A DNA stretch of 64,000 bases from Panulirus ornatus (lineage: Eukaryota > Arthropoda > Malacostraca > Decapoda > Palinuridae): positions 32,330,203 through 32,394,202 of the forward strand of contig NC_092234.1 of assembly GCF_036320965.1 (NCBI RefSeq). Reading direction: 5' to 3'. Below are positions 1-11,720 of this stretch, piece by piece. The first letter of the stretch is position 1; each line of letters starts with the position of its first letter. The translations under genes were made by a program, and so were the position numbers. Under the pieces are notes generated by a model, which was not told where the DNA came from, made no database searches, and was given only the letters and a program-made list of their open reading frames with translations.

Positions 1-310
1 CTGCTCCTGGACGTACCGACACTTGCTCATCTTGCACTACCGCAAAGTACCGTCGCTTGTCCAGTCGATGCCTGACGCAAGGAACACTGCTCGGTAGTAC
101 TTACGCAAATACCGTCGCAAATACTCTGCCTACCGCAACTATCCCTGCTTGTCCATACGTTGCCTAACGCAAGTACCGTTGCTAGTCTACACCTTGCTTG
201 TCGCAAGTAACGTCGCTTATCTGTACCTTGTCTATCACAAGTAACGTTACTAGCCCTCACCTTGCCTACCGCAAGAACCGTCAACCGACCGTACCCTGCC
301 GACCGCAAAC
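1..310. repeat. Degenerate ~34 bp minisatellite
   Basis: Units built on CGCAAGTACCGTCGCTTGTC followed by a TACCTTGCCTA-like half recur about every 33-34 bases; CGCAAG or CACAAG starts fall near 169, 202, 236 and 270. Units have diverged by substitutions and small indels. The array begins outside the window. Open frames across it are by-products of the repeat. Confidence 0.7.
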
Positions 311-344
311 ATCGTTTCCTAAACAACAATATTTCTCGTCCATC

Positions 345-645
345 ACCGGCCTCCTGTATCCCGTCACCTTCCGTCCTTGGCCCGTCACCTGCCTCCTGTA
401 CCCCGTCACCTTATGTCTATGGCTCGTCATCCGTCTTTCGCACCCCGTCACCTTCCCGCCAAGACCCGTCACCTGCCACCAGTGACCCGAACTCTGTCAC
501 CTGTATCTGATCCCGTCACCTGCCTCCTGCGTTCCGTCACCCGACGCCCTTGGCTCTCCGTCACCTGCTGCTAACACACCCACGCCCGTCACCCGCCGCC
601 TGCACCCCATCACCTAGGTACTGCTTACATCACATCACCCACCCA
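345..645. repeat. Degenerate ~21 bp CCCGTCACC minisatellite
   Basis: The core CCCGTCACCTGCCTCCTGTA recurs roughly every 20-22 bases, with variants CCGTCACCTT, CCATCACCT and CTCGTCATCC. It is pyrimidine-rich on the + strand. It fades out after about 645; CGTAACG-containing sequence to about 740 may be more decayed units. Confidence 0.7.
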
Positions 646-1161
646 TCAACTCCCGTGTCCCCTTCGCCAACCCGTAACGTGCACAAGCTCTACACCCCAT
701 CAGCCGTAAACGTAACGTTACACCAACCTCCCGTAACGGGTCAGTCATCTATCCCAACCCACAACCGTACCCTGCACGTAGACATGGCGTCAAGCGAACA
801 CCTACCCACCGTCAGACACTGCCTGTGTGAAGACATACACATATTTGTACACACGAAAACCATACGTCATCATTCGTTCATCACGCAGGCAAGTAAACCA
901 ATAAGAGAGGCTCGTCAACACGACGCACAGACCTTGAAGTTTATTCCCATGGTGGCAAGATATGTGATAATCTAATATACTTTATTTGTCTCCGAACTAA
1001 CAAAAGAAAAAAATCTATATACAATACACGTAATTTGGTTATTAAAGAGAAACTTATGGATCAGTACATTTTAAGACGAATCCAGTGTGGGAAAAGGAAC
1101 AAGACAGAGAACCCCTGCTTCTCTTTATGGGTTCCTTCCTTCCTTATCTCCCCTTATCTCC

Positions 1162-1163
<2 letters not shown>
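646..1163. other. Featureless segment
   Basis: No recognisable gene or repeat family. The 141-codon frame at 550-975 starts inside the preceding minisatellite, has no domain I recognise, and is probably chance. Confidence 0.5.

Positions 1164-1214
<51 letters not shown>
1164..1214. repeat. (CT)n microsatellite
   Basis: About 51 bases of almost pure CT, preceded by a decayed CCCTTATCTC duplication. Confidence 0.98.
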
Positions 1215-1218
<4 letters not shown>

Positions 1219-2240
1219 TTCTCTCAGCGCGCCCGGCGGGGGCCTAATTAAGTTTTTGACTAAATGCGTCGGGGCCACATAATGAAGGTTTTCTGGGGAG
1301 GTTAATAGCATGTGGAGAAGCATAATAATTAGAGCCAAGCACAGTCATTACGGCTGGGGAGGCCCGGTGACTGAGGGGAACTAGGGGGAAATGTCAAGAA
1401 CAGCTCTGGGTAGGCCGGGGCTCGCCCGACGCCCTACAGCGCCGCCCTTGCTATCGCCGCCGAACTAATCATATGAGCGAGTGTTTCACAATCCCGCATG
1501 CATGAGTCAGGAGTAACTAACTGGCTTACGCTAATCTATACTCAAAGGTATCATAATACTGCATATGTATTAGTTTGACTTGAATACACTCTATTTACGC
1601 CATGGGTGTAAAATATCTTAACTCATAAATAATCTTGCGTGAATTAATTTACACTCAAATGTCATCTGATTTACAAATGACAAAGTCGCACTCAAATGCC
1701 ATCTGATTCACACACGTCTGTGAACTATTCGAATGTGCAACTTTATACCAACTCATCTGAGCACTATACGAAGTACATCATCGCCTGGAGTTAATCCAAA
1801 TCATAAACTTCAGAACTAAAGATCAACCTGACTTCATTCTTATAACTTACACAAGCCATCGCGAATCTTAGCGAGAGAAGAATTCGTCTGGACACAAGAA
1901 AATCACGTAAGACCTTTCTGTACCACTTCTTAAAGCCAGTTAGCGAACCCTACACTTCGCATAGTACAGATCTATCTACAACGCTATACGAACAGAAACA
2001 CATACGCAGGCGTGCGTACAGATATTTCGTTAGGGAAGATCCGTAGCTGTGCGGTTCTAAACCCTTATTATTCCAGCTCTGTTTCCGTAAGAACACATTC
2101 ATTCTGAGCTTCTTTTAAGTTCCCAATTATTCTAAGTTCCTAAGTACTTAAGTTTCTAAGTACTCGGAAGCTTACTGGAAAAACTTGGGGTCTATTTCAA
2201 GGATTTTCATATAAGATCTACCGTAATAGACTCTCGATAC
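1215..2240. other. Non-coding stretch with a TAATTA-rich island
   Basis: No long credible open frame. 1220-1345 mixes GC-rich sequence (CGCGCCCGGCGGGGGCC) with CTAATTAAG and ATAATAATTAG, homeodomain-type cores. This resembles a conserved non-coding element, but that is a composition impression only. The rest is AT-rich and contains a short duplication around 1660-1710 (ACTCAAATGTCATCTGATT and ACTCAAATGCCATCTGATT). Confidence 0.35.
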
Positions 2241-2289
2241 ATGAATTCAGAGACCGGCGAAAATGTGCATATAGCGTGTGATATACTTT

Positions 2290-2690
2290 CATCTCAGTTA
2301 CGACAACTGACGGGTCCTCCGTCGTCGCCACCATCACAACGCCAACATAACATTCAACGCCACCAATACTCTGGTAACGCGGTTTTCAACGCTATCACTG
2401 CACTGGCGACAATACTTCATCGCCTTCAACGCGATCGCTGCTCTGGTAACACCGCGTTCAACGCCACTCCTGCACCAGTAACATCGGCTTCAACGCTATC
2501 ACTGCCCTAATGAACCCGCGTTCAACGCCACTCCTGCACCAGTAACATCGGCTTCAACGCTATCACTGCCCTAATGAACCCGCGTTCAACGCCACTCCTG
2601 CACCAGTAACATCGGCTTCAACGCTATCACTGCCCGAATGAAGCCGTGTTCAACGCCACCGCTGCCCTAATTACAATGTACTCAGACCTG
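2290..2690. repeat. TTCAACGCCAC minisatellite with a 64 bp core array
   Basis: At 2451-2660 there are about three copies of a 64-base unit; CAACGCCA starts at 2459, 2523 and 2587. Each unit contains CTCCTGCACCAGTAACATCG and TCAACGCTATCACTGCC. Upstream to about 2320 are diverged ~30 base half-units (CAACGC plus ACTG or GGTAAC), so the 64-mer looks like a recently amplified dimer of an older short unit. Confidence 0.85.
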
Positions 2691-3148
2691 TTAGCACATC
2701 GTTATCTGATTAAATATATGAAAGAATATGAAATATATACCAGAAAACTACATACACGAAGAAAACTATAATAATGAAAGAAGGAGAGAAAGGACACTTA
2801 ACGTACAAAAAGCTTGGAGTGTATATTCACGATCCTTTTCATCGCTAAGATCTTGAATCAGTTTCTTAAGAGGGTTCAATCTGGGTAAGTATACGTAGGG
2901 CAAGCGTTGCTGTGGTCGTGCGGGTGAGGGCAGTACGGTACAGAGGAGGTGAATTAAAGATATAGAGGAAAAGATGACGACGAGGACGACGCCAAACCAT
3001 GATCGCACAGCGCAATCACCGCCAATGATAGGGTACGCAAGCAACTACAGTTCCGAATCCCTCCGTTCTTATCTCGTCTTACGAGACTTAATGGAAGAAA
3101 AAAAGAAGAAAATAGAAAAAGGAAAATAAAGGAAGGTATAAAGTGAGG

Positions 3149-3149
<1 letters not shown>
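2691..3149. other. Featureless segment
   Basis: No recognisable gene. Minus-strand frames of 65-92 codons here are hydrophobic and serine-rich with no domain, consistent with purine-rich DNA read backwards. Confidence 0.5.

Positions 3150-3216
<67 letters not shown>
3150..3216. repeat. (AG)n microsatellite
   Basis: About 66 bases of uninterrupted AG. Confidence 0.98.
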
Positions 3217-3225
<9 letters not shown>

Positions 3226-3543
3226 TTTTAAGAAAATTGCATAAAAGGTTTCTTTAAGTCCCCGCCCTGCCTGCCTCCCTCCCTCCGAGAATATGAGAAG
3301 AGGAAAAACTAATTAAAGCGGGTGCATTTCGTGAATAGGCCTATGGCTGCGATCAATATGGTAAAAAAAGGAGAGGCAAAACGTTGGTTCCCCCTTCCTC
3401 CCCTCCCTTCCCACTGTCTGTTGTGAGGACCAATTTTTGGCTCCCCTCATCTCTCTCTGGCTGGGCCAAGTGAGGGAGAGACTTTAGTTACTGCCTGATT
3501 TCTGGCCTCCTCCTCCTCCCTTTTGTTGACTCTTCAAGAGAAA

Positions 3544-3545
<2 letters not shown>
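3217..3545. other. Featureless segment
   Basis: Mixed purine- and pyrimidine-rich low-complexity sequence (for example CCCTGCCTGCCTCCCTCCCT); no gene seen. Confidence 0.5.

Positions 3546-3618
<73 letters not shown>
3546..3618. repeat. Compound (CA)n(TA)n microsatellite
   Basis: About 28 bases of CA pass directly into about 45 bases of TA. The same CA-to-TA transition occurs at 54252-54329. Confidence 0.98.
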
Positions 3619-3622
<4 letters not shown>

Positions 3623-3684
3623 ATATATACCTGGGGTTACTTTGTGGAACATGACTTTCCTGAGCTAGGCGAAACGCTGACGAG

Positions 3685-3812
3685 AAATGGGGAATGAAAA
3701 AAATAAGGGGAAAAGAACAGAAAAACGAACGAAAAAAGAGAAAAAAAATAATATAGATGTGGGAGGCGGTGATGGGGGGGGGAGGGGGAGAGACAGGGGG
3801 GGGGGGGCTTTC
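3685..3812. repeat. Polypurine tract
   Basis: A strongly purine-rich strand (AAAACGAACG, GAAAAAAAATAA, then several G-runs of 7-9). Apparent frames here, lysine- then glycine-rich, come from composition. Confidence 0.8.
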
Positions 3813-4934
3813 CAGGCGTCACCTTTGTCTCTTGTTTATCAACCATTTCACTATGTTTCGTCTGGCCGACATTACCATCCCTACCACACGCGGGTTAGAA
3901 CATGGGATGTTGTGTGAGTGTGTGTGCGTACGTGTAACCCCTGCAACCAACCAGCTGGCTGCCTGGCTACTGGGCGGAATGCGTATCAACAGTTGTTTTG
4001 GCGTAGGTACGGCGACCTCTGCGTCATCCTTTGCCGGAGCCCCGCCTGCATCAATCATGGGGAGGATTTTATAGGCCTAGTGTGTACACTTGAGAGGGGT
4101 GGGGTAGGGAGAAAGGGGGGGAGGGAATATGCCTATTTGATTGGATTTACCTACTGTAATTAATTATGGAAATTGGGTTTGATATCAAAGAGGGCTCGTT
4201 TCGAACTTAGCATACCCTTCAGCGAGAGATCTAAAGATCATTTTCTGTCTTAATGCTATTGCAGGTGTTAAGGATATCTTTTCCCCAAGCCTCTGATTAC
4301 ACCAGCAACACAGCAGAACACCTCATGTGTCGATAACAAACATCACAATATCGGAAAATGAGTCGACCAGTCAGGTGCATAACCTCAGGAACGAGTAATT
4401 TCGTCATAAACTTCATATACATTTGATAAGTAAAATGGGTAATTAATGCCCCCCTCCACGTGCCGCCTCCAGCCCTCGGGCTAACAATATAATCAACAAA
4501 GAATACCCATAATGGTAAAACTGGGAAGAAAAAAAAAAATACTAAAAATGAATAAGGTCTTATCTCTTCATCTTGGAGTCCGTCCCCTCCTGGTCCAACC
4601 AACTCGATCCCTCCCTGCCTTTCTTCCACCTTTCGCCCCCTCCCTCCCTCTCACCCTCCTTCCCATGGGCCTCACACCCTCCATGCCCATGGCCTTCATT
4701 CACCCCTCCCCTTCCCTCCTGGCTCCCGTGTGCTACACATGACACAAGGGCCAGACCTCTGCTCGATGCCACAAGGATCATCGTTTTCCTTGCCAAGAGT
4801 TGTCAGTGCTGTTGTTGGCGATGCACAACTCCCTGTCTGTCTCTCCGCGCAGACAGACGTACACCTATATCCCTAGCTCGCCCCGTGGCACAGGAAAGTT
4901 AATCTTCGATCAAAGTTAGAAATCGCTTGAAAAA
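3813..4934. other. Featureless segment with a pyrimidine-rich block
   Basis: No gene recognised. 4145-4165 has TAATTAATTATGG. 4580-4735 is C/T-rich and holds overlapping proline-rich frames on + and glycine-rich frames on -, which argues against coding. Confidence 0.45.
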
Positions 4935-4954
4935 AAAATAAATAAAAAGATTAG

Positions 4955-5070
4955 GTCAAGGGTTAGGTCAAAGGCTCAATGGTCACAACGTCATGTTCGA
5001 GGATCACAACGACATTTTCATGGGTCACAACGCAGTGCTAGAGGGTCACATCTTCATGTTCAAGGAGTCA
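4955..5070. repeat. 21 bp dispersed minisatellite family, decayed locus
   Basis: Repeats of GGTCACAACG plus TCATGTTCGAGGA-like halves every 21-24 bases. They resemble decayed units of the GTGCTCAAGGATCGTACCGTC family at 7505-7800, same orientation. Assignment is tentative because of divergence. Confidence 0.45.
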
Positions 5071-6029
5071 GACATCATGTATGATATGCATGAATCCCTC
5101 CAAGATCATTCAGCTCCTAATCCTCCACAGCCCACAACGCCACACCCTCCGCACGTTCTCATAATTCAACCCTTACTACTAAACCTAAAACAGCCCCTCT
5201 ATTGGACAATGTCACTCACAACCCTCGCCCTCCCTTTAAAGAGGACCTGATCAACGGTGTTTCCTTATACGATCCTTCAGCAGTACTCCCTAGCCCCTCG
5301 CAACAGTCCTCACGGCCCCTGAAGTAGTGGCGACCAATTCGTGAAGTTGTCGCGGGTCAACCGCGAACCCTCTGTGAGAGAGGTGCGAGGTCGTCGTGCA
5401 CTCATCGTGAGAGAGGCGTCGAGTCGTTGCCGGGGAATCATGAGGTAGTCGTGCAGTAGCTCATCCACACGGAGAGAGAGAGGGCGGCGGAGGGGGAGGC
5501 AGCAGCGGCGGTAGCGGTGGTGGCAGAGTGGATGGGTGGGTTGGAGAGTGGGCGGGTGGCGGCGGGGGTCTCGAGCCCACAGTCTCTGAGAGTCATCTAA
5601 TGACCACTCCCGCCACTCAAACCAGTCGCCATATCCGGCCTTTCATTATTCACAATTGCAACATGGGACTCTCTAATTCCACAGGTATACTGTCTGTTTT
5701 ATGTCCTATAATCCCACCCTCCACCTTAGGCGTAATCGCCAATTTAACGATACATAACGTCATTGTATTTCTCTAAATTGACTGCCTAAGTACATCCTCC
5801 CGTGGGGCTCATTATAAGAATAGAGGGGACAGGACATGAAGCGGGGCGCTGGGTTGTTTACTGTCTTGTTCTCACCTTCTCTGATCTGTATTGTCCCAGA
5901 CAGAAGGCCCACCACCCAGCTCCTCCCGTCGCTTCGGGACTCATTGTCTCTAAGATTACTGCAGTTGATCACTTGCAAATCGCAATGGAAATTCATCCGC
6001 CGCTTCCTCCATAGCACTATGCAATTTGA
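5071..6029. other. Featureless segment
   Basis: No gene recognised. 5330-5450 has loose repeats of GTCGTGCA and GTGAGAGAGGCG. 5470-5560 is GGC/GGT-rich. The remaining short frames overlap on both strands and show no domain. Confidence 0.45.
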
Positions 6030-6310
6030 CGGTTCACCCTCCTAAACTGTTCCTCCTCATAATGTAGCTTCTTAAACTGTACATCTTTTTTTCCTGATTG
6101 CCTTCCTAAACTGTCTTTCCTTGCAACGCAACTTTCAAAGTTGGCTTTTCTTGCAGCGGACCTTCCTAAAACTGTCTTTCCTTGTTGCAGAACTTCCAAA
6201 ACTGTCTTCCCTTCTTGCTAAACTTCCTAAACTGTCTTTCCTTGATGAGCAAGTTGCTAAGCTGTCTTCCCTTGCTATGGAATTTCCTTGATTGGCTTTT
6301 CTTTCAGAGT
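6030..6310. repeat. Degenerate ~30 bp minisatellite
   Basis: CCTAAACTGTCTTTCCTTG recurs at spacings of about 27-35 bases with variable inserts (TTGCAGCGGA, TTGTTGCAGAA, CTTGCTAAA). Highly diverged; it fades after 6310. Confidence 0.7.
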
Positions 6311-6691
6311 GCAACTCTGTAACCTCTTCTTCCTGAGTGTAAGCTCTTGCAGTACAGCTATCTAAACTAGCATTCCTTATGGCAGTTTACAATTTTCCTT
6401 TGCAGACTACCTTGTTGAATAGTTGCCAATAACTCCTTAAATCATATCCTTTAAATAACTTTCCCTAAAGAGGATTTCCTAATCTGTCCTTCCCCAGCAT
6501 GTATATGACCTCTCTGTCCATCTTAACAATATATGTATATAACTTCCAAATGATATACAATTATATAATCTGCGTGTTAAAAACAATGGTTTTACACGGT
6601 TCAAAATGTTTCCCTATCATTACCGGTGCGAATCAATTCAAAGGCTTGTCCGGTTCTCCATGATGAGGAAAGCACCCCAACCTAGAACGAC
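6311..6691. other. Featureless AT-rich segment
   Basis: Nothing recognised. Confidence 0.5.
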
Positions 6692-6718
6692 TACACACAC
6701 ACACACACACACACACAC
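6692..6718. repeat. (AC)n microsatellite
   Basis: About 27 bases of AC. Confidence 0.95.
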
Positions 6719-6868
6719 GATCCGCTATATTCCTGGTCTTCCTGTGCCTCATAATGCGAAAGGTGAAGCGGGAGCGTCCGTGGGGAAGCGGACCGGCGAC
6801 AGAGGTACTGTGACGTTTTGTCCGTCCGGCCCCAGCCCAGCCAGACACTATGTCTTCCACATCGAATT

Positions 6869-6870
<2 letters not shown>

Positions 6871-6934
<64 letters not shown>

Positions 6935-7030
6935 GTTAGTCCCTGCCTCACGGCAAACTCCGTTCGTGGGTTACACTTTCTGCGTGACAGCCCTGCTTCA
7001 TGGTAGAATCTCGTAAGTACCTATAGGTAG

Positions 7031-7102
<72 letters not shown>
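6871..7102. repeat. Two (CT)n tracts flanking a ~100 bp module
   Basis: (CT)n at 6872-6932 and 7033-7102 bracket about 100 bases that include CAGCCCTGCTTCATGG, AGAATCTCGT and AAGTACCTATAGGTAGG. The same arrangement, with a related but diverged module, occurs at 45472-45627, so module and tracts probably travel or expand together. Confidence 0.75.
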
Positions 7103-7105
<3 letters not shown>

Positions 7106-7504
7106 ATAAACCTTTATCCCTCCTCCTCCTCCGCCTCTCCTGTCCCCTACCAACATGTGTGTGTACCTAACACCAACCACTTCCTTGCCTCGTCATGTAT
7201 TCCCTTAACCTTCCCCCCCACCTCCACCCACCGTCTGTCTCCAGACCTCTCGAACCCCGGTCCCTCGTTCCTTCTGGACCGGTCATTACTCTGGGCTGGT
7301 CCTGGTGCCTCGCAGGGGTCATCACACACCACTGGATCAGCGCCATAACCTTTCGGATGGATTCTTCGCCTCCGGCATATATTTCGGGGGTCAATACGAT
7401 TGTCAAAGGAGGTCAAGGGTGACTACACTGTCTGGTTTGATAGGATGAGGCAGTCTGAAGTCTGTGGTTGTTGAACCTTATGAGAATCAAAGGTCTGGCC
7501 ACCA
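7103..7504. other. Featureless segment
   Basis: Pyrimidine-rich at first, then mixed. Overlapping proline-rich frames on both strands, none with a domain. Confidence 0.45.
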
Positions 7505-7800
7505 TAACCAACAGCCGTACCGTCGCGCTCGAGGATCGTACCGTTGCGCTCAAGGATCGTACCGTCGCGCTCAAGGATCGTACCGGTCGTGCTCAAGGAT
7601 CGTACCGTCGTGCTCAAGGGGTCGTAAAATAGTTTTCATGAATCGTTCCGACGTGTTAAAGGGTCACCACGTTGTGCTCAAGGATCGTACCGTCGTGCTC
7701 AATGACAGTACCGTCGTGCTCAAGGATCGTACCGTCGTGCTTAAGGATCGACCGTTGAGCTACGGGATCGTACCGTCGTGCTCGAGGGAGTTGAAACACC
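7505..7800 (-). repeat. 21 bp dispersed minisatellite family
   Basis: About 13 units of GTGCTCAAGGATCGTACCGT type, period about 21 with occasional indels. This is the reverse complement of the ACGGTACGATCCTTGAGCAC form that dominates at 12186, 20060 and 46165. Variants include TCATGAATCGTTCC and TCAATGACAGTACC. Confidence 0.9.
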
Positions 7801-8332
7801 CAACCCAGTGACATTAACTAAATTACGAACTATGAAGAATACGGTACTGCAGAATCTTAAGATTACACAACCTCAACTTATATTGTGAATGCTGCCCACC
7901 TTTGGTATATCCCCTAAGATTACTTGATTGTAATCATGACGAGTACCTGATATTTCAGTCTGTCGCTTGTCGAAGCAGTTAAAAGAGGACTCTGAGGGAA
8001 GGTAAATTAGTAAAATCTTTACGTTAGGTGTACTAATCAATGAGGCAAATCATAAGCCTAATCAAATGACAGAAAATAATCTACATCACAAAAGAGTCTG
8101 CAAGCGTGTCCAACATCAGCAAAAGGAGTACGACAATCGCTAAAGCAAGACTGGCAGCGCACGTCCCCTCCTAGCGAAGAGCAACTGCACTGCCAGACAT
8201 GCTTATACACATAATGAAAAGTATTTCTAATTCTCACTAAATGTTCCCACATATGTATGTGTATTCTAGTCAAAACCTTACAAATACATCTCAGGTGTTT
8301 TGTTCATGTAAGTAAATATACATAAACACCAG
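7801..8332. other. Featureless segment
   Basis: Nothing recognised; AT-rich with no credible open frame. Confidence 0.5.
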
Positions 8333-8500
8333 CGGCCGGGGGTGAACCACGGAAAGGTCTCTGGAGCCTGGTTGTGGATAAGGGGCTGTGGATTCAGTAC
8401 ATCACCCGTGACGAGAAGAGAACGGATGTGACCGGGTGCGGCCTTTCTTCATCCGCTCCTGGCGCTACCTCGCTAGCGAGGGTAACAGCGATCTTGTATG
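8333..8500 (+). mobile_element. RTE-like LINE 3' end, type II tail, 5'-truncated
   Basis: Begins GGGGGTGAACCACGGAAAGG, related to the GGGGTAAACCATGGAAAG found in the 3' UTR of the LINE copies at 16.4 and 29.7 kb. It continues with a GCCTGGTTGTGGATAAGG module, seen in reverse complement at 58590-58745 and diverged at 33025-33175. It ends with GGCGCTACCTCGCTAGCGAG-GGTAACAGCG, a version of the LINE 3' tail. I read it as a dead-on-arrival LINE copy carrying only an alternative 3' UTR. Confidence 0.6.
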
Positions 8501-8589
8501 GTAGAGAGAGAGAAGCGAAAAAATATACACCTAAACACAAGCACGCAAGTGTTCCAGTACATACAAGACATACATACGGAAACATGCAC

Positions 8590-8592
<3 letters not shown>

Positions 8593-8642
<50 letters not shown>
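8593..8642. repeat. (AC)n microsatellite
   Basis: About 50 bases of AC ending exactly where homology to the CR1-like reverse transcriptase begins. Confidence 0.98.
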
Positions 8643-8645
<3 letters not shown>

Positions 8646-9912
8646 CTGAACTACAGGCCGGTTTGCCCTAACATTACCGGAAAAGATAATCAGAAAGAAA
8701 ATGGGTGTCTACACGCAAAGGAGAAAATACCTGAGAGAGACATCATGCCACTGGGGACCGATCACATGGCAACGGATGTCTTAGATTTCTATGAGAGAGT
8801 GAGCTTGGTTTAATGCAAAAGAGGAAGCCTGGTGAACTGCCTGTATCTGACCTCCTGTAAGCATTTGACACTGTACCACACAGAAGCTTGATATAAATCT
8901 GGGTCTTCGATGGACAGGAATTATCTTAGTGATACGATACAAACACCGCACGTCAAGGGATCCTTCTCGAAATGGGCTGAGGCCGCCAGTAGCTTGCTAC
9001 TCAGGTCTGTTTTGGAAACATTGTTCTTTTTGACCTTTAGGAATGATCTGACAGATGGATGCCACTCCTATCTAAATACGTTCGCGGATGATGCCAAAAT
9101 CATGGAAAGGAAGGAAAAAGCGAGGATGTCTGCACCATCTGACAAGGGAACCTAAACAAACTCCAAACTGGTCTGAAATTCAACCTGAGTAAATGCACAG
9201 TAACTACGATGGTATACAATGAAAGATGGCCTAGACATGAATATCATCGAGCAGGGCATGAGCTGCAGGAATCTGTGTGAGAAAGGGACTTGGGAGTGGA
9301 CATGTCTCCTAACCCGTAGGCAGAGTCCCACCCTAAGAGGAGGCAAATCATCTGCTGATTAATTTCAGAATATCATTCAAATACATGGATAAATGAATGT
9401 TCTGCGAGCCGTCCATATCTTACATTAGGCCAAAACTAGATTATGCTTCTCATTTTTGGTCAAAGCAACTAAAGAAGCACCAAGAACAGGTCATTAAGAG
9501 GAGGGTAACGAAAATGGTACCACAATGAAAAGTGATTTCCAGAAAAAAAAACAACTTGAGATCTCAAATTCGCCCACCAGGGGTAAGAGAGGAGTAAGCG
9601 GTGACCTGATCACAGCCCTTAGATTCTTAAACCAGTTTAACGAAGTCAACAGGAAACAGTTTTTCGAAAGATGCATGGACAGACAGATCAGGGGCCATAA
9701 CATGAAATTAAGCAAGAAAAAGTGTTGAAAAAACAATGTAAAGTAGTACCTTTATAGTAAAACTGGTGCATAAATGGAATAAGTGACTGAAAAAACTGTG
9801 TATGTGGACATCATTCATGTTTAAAAAGTTGTATAGTGGCAGAGAAAATTCAAGAGATGGAGCCCCTCTTTCCCTCTACAGTACAATTAGGGAAAAAGGT
9901 AATTCAAAAATA
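8643..9912 (+). pseudogene. CR1/jockey-group LINE reverse transcriptase remnant
   Basis: Translation across frames recovers reverse transcriptase blocks in order: LNYRPV (about 8647), DFYERV (8788), AFDTVPHRSL (8866), an RNDLTDGCHSYLNTFADDAK block holding the FADD catalytic motif (about 9042-9101), ERDLGVDMS (9279), an LDY-type block (9431), then NSPTRGKRGVSGDLITALRF (9567) and RGHNMKLSKK (9691). Spacing is about right for the second half of a CR1-type ORF2, but many frameshifts and stops make it non-functional. The tail at 9835-9905 (TTCAAGAGATGGAGCCCCTC and TCCCTCTACAGTACAA) recurs at 47710-47785 and 50365-50420, marking a shared 3' end. The endonuclease and N-terminal RT are absent. Family assignment rests on motifs, not on a search. 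Confidence 0.8.
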
Positions 9913-10650
9913 TAAAATCCACACTTAAACACGAACATCTGTATACACACTGTATAAGTAGGAAAAAAAAAGGAGGAAAAATAGGAGAAAATGAAGAAAC
10001 TCTAACAAGCGGAAGGTTTAAAAGGAAGTTATCTTAGAGAAAGAAAAAAAAAACACGTTCAGGAAGCATAAAACGAAGGAAAAGAGATGAATAGAAGAGA
10101 AAAAACGAGGACTGCGTGCAGGAGGGTCTCAGCACAGTTTGAAATAACAGTAGCGGCCTCTGCTACCTCGTTGTCCAAACAATCACACCGTCAATACAAT
10201 TGTTCAGTGACCCAACGCAACGCAAATTTACGACCTTGAATCATTCCCAGTCATTCTGAAGTCTTTATATATTACCCTGTCAGGTAAAAGCGTCGTGGTC
10301 TTCATCGCTGTAAGTTGGCAAGCTCGAGAGGTCAGAACTTAAAGTGTTGTGATATACGAAACTGAACCACCCCGAAAAAAAAAAAAAGGGTGGTACAATC
10401 GGTCAATTATGGAATTTACGAAAATGTCTGGGGTTCGCATCCCGTATTCACAATGCACTCGGTTCGAAGTTTCACGTTTTTCACGTGAATCCAGACGGCG
10501 CAATTTTTGCTGCGTCCCTCCTAGAAAGACAGTACCATCTTGCCTGGAATTACCATGTGTCATCCTCTGAGACGCCACTGGTACACGAATCCTTCCTCCC
10601 AGTGTCGAATATTTTCATCGTCACTTAAGGCAAAGGCATCCCCCCCAACA
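9913..10650. other. Featureless A-rich segment
   Basis: A-rich on + (9960-10110), then mixed. A 78-codon frame at 10339-10578 overlaps a frame on the other strand; neither has a known domain. Confidence 0.5.
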
Positions 10651-10654
10651 CACA

Positions 10655-10690
<36 letters not shown>
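10651..10690. repeat. (AC)n microsatellite
   Basis: About 40 bases, slightly interrupted at its 5' side. Confidence 0.95.
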
Positions 10691-10691
<1 letters not shown>

Positions 10692-11532
10692 CTAACTACA
10701 TCCCCCTCCCAGATCAGTATAAAAATGGAACCTTACTCCCCTTCCGCAAGAAGATATCCCTCACTTGCTTCTCTCGACGTATGCAATCTTGCAGGGCCGT
10801 CCCAGCCCCACCCCCGCCACCATCAGCTGATGACAGAAATTAGAGCTACACCGCCATGGGTTTGATATTTCGAGCTTGTGCGAAAATACCCAGACTTCCT
10901 GCGAGGATTCTTCGTATCACAGTAATACAGATAATTACAGTGTGTTATGCGAACATAATCATGCCGGTCTCGGGAGGCCAGGCTGTGCTCCGCGTAAAGA
11001 AAGGGTTCCGCCGTGTGTTCTTCATCCTCCATCTCTGGTGGTTTGCGTAACATTATCTACATGCAATAGTGGGTGTGGTGCTTCCTCCTCAGGCGCCCCC
11101 TCCTGCCTGATGCTATAATGTTGTCACAACAGCTGGCAATAACTGTGTGAGAATTCGGATAATCACCACGACATGAAAACACATTTTTACTAGCTTAAAA
11201 ATTTGAAATTCGTGTGATCTTTTTTTTTTTTTCTTTGCAGCCAACGGCATACGTTTTTTTTTCCTTTAATAATGGATACCTCTTCTGCGTCGCCTATTTT
11301 CAACTGATCATATCAGGGCTGGTATTTACAAAATTGATGCCTTCAGTCCTGTGCCATATTGTCTTCTATTCCAGACCATTTTCTTTCATCTTTTACGCAA
11401 TGTCTCTTTTCGTACTGGGAACACCTCAAGGACGGAGTGGAAATACGTACGTACAGCTAACTACAATAACTTACACGGTAACGCCGATAATTCACAATGA
11501 CCACTGGATCCTAGACATTGGAGTGAGGTGAG
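10691..11532. other. Featureless segment
   Basis: No gene recognised. T-runs at 11220-11234 give a hydrophobic 105-codon frame (11214-11531) that looks like composition rather than a membrane protein. A T-rich run ending TTCTTTGCAG at 11231-11240 resembles a splice acceptor, but no exon can be argued after it. Confidence 0.4.
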
Positions 11533-11645
11533 CACGATGGTTCGATCCTTGAACACTAAGATACAGGCCTTGAGTACGATGGTTCGATCCTTGAACACGA
11601 ACGAACGATCCTGGAACACGACGGTTCGATCCTTGGACACGAGCG
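11533..11645 (+). repeat. 21 bp dispersed minisatellite family
   Basis: About five units of ACGATGGTTCGATCCTTGAA type, the GAGCACGACGG orientation. Units differ by several substitutions. Confidence 0.8.
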
Positions 11646-11720
11646 GTACCACAAGGACATCGGTACCCACACCTGGGGATTAACGGCCTAGCCAAGTCAT
11701 CATCCATACCCAGGGGCCTT

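Noticed and set aside
4940..4975. GGTTAGGTCAAGGGTTAGGTC as interstitial telomere repeats
   Set aside because: Two GTTAGG matches separated by unrelated bases; too short and irregular. The same applies to GGTTAGGTTA near 55950.
11214..11531. 105-codon + frame with aromatic/hydrophobic residues as a transmembrane protein
   Set aside because: Driven by T-runs; no clear helices with flanking charges and no homology recognised.
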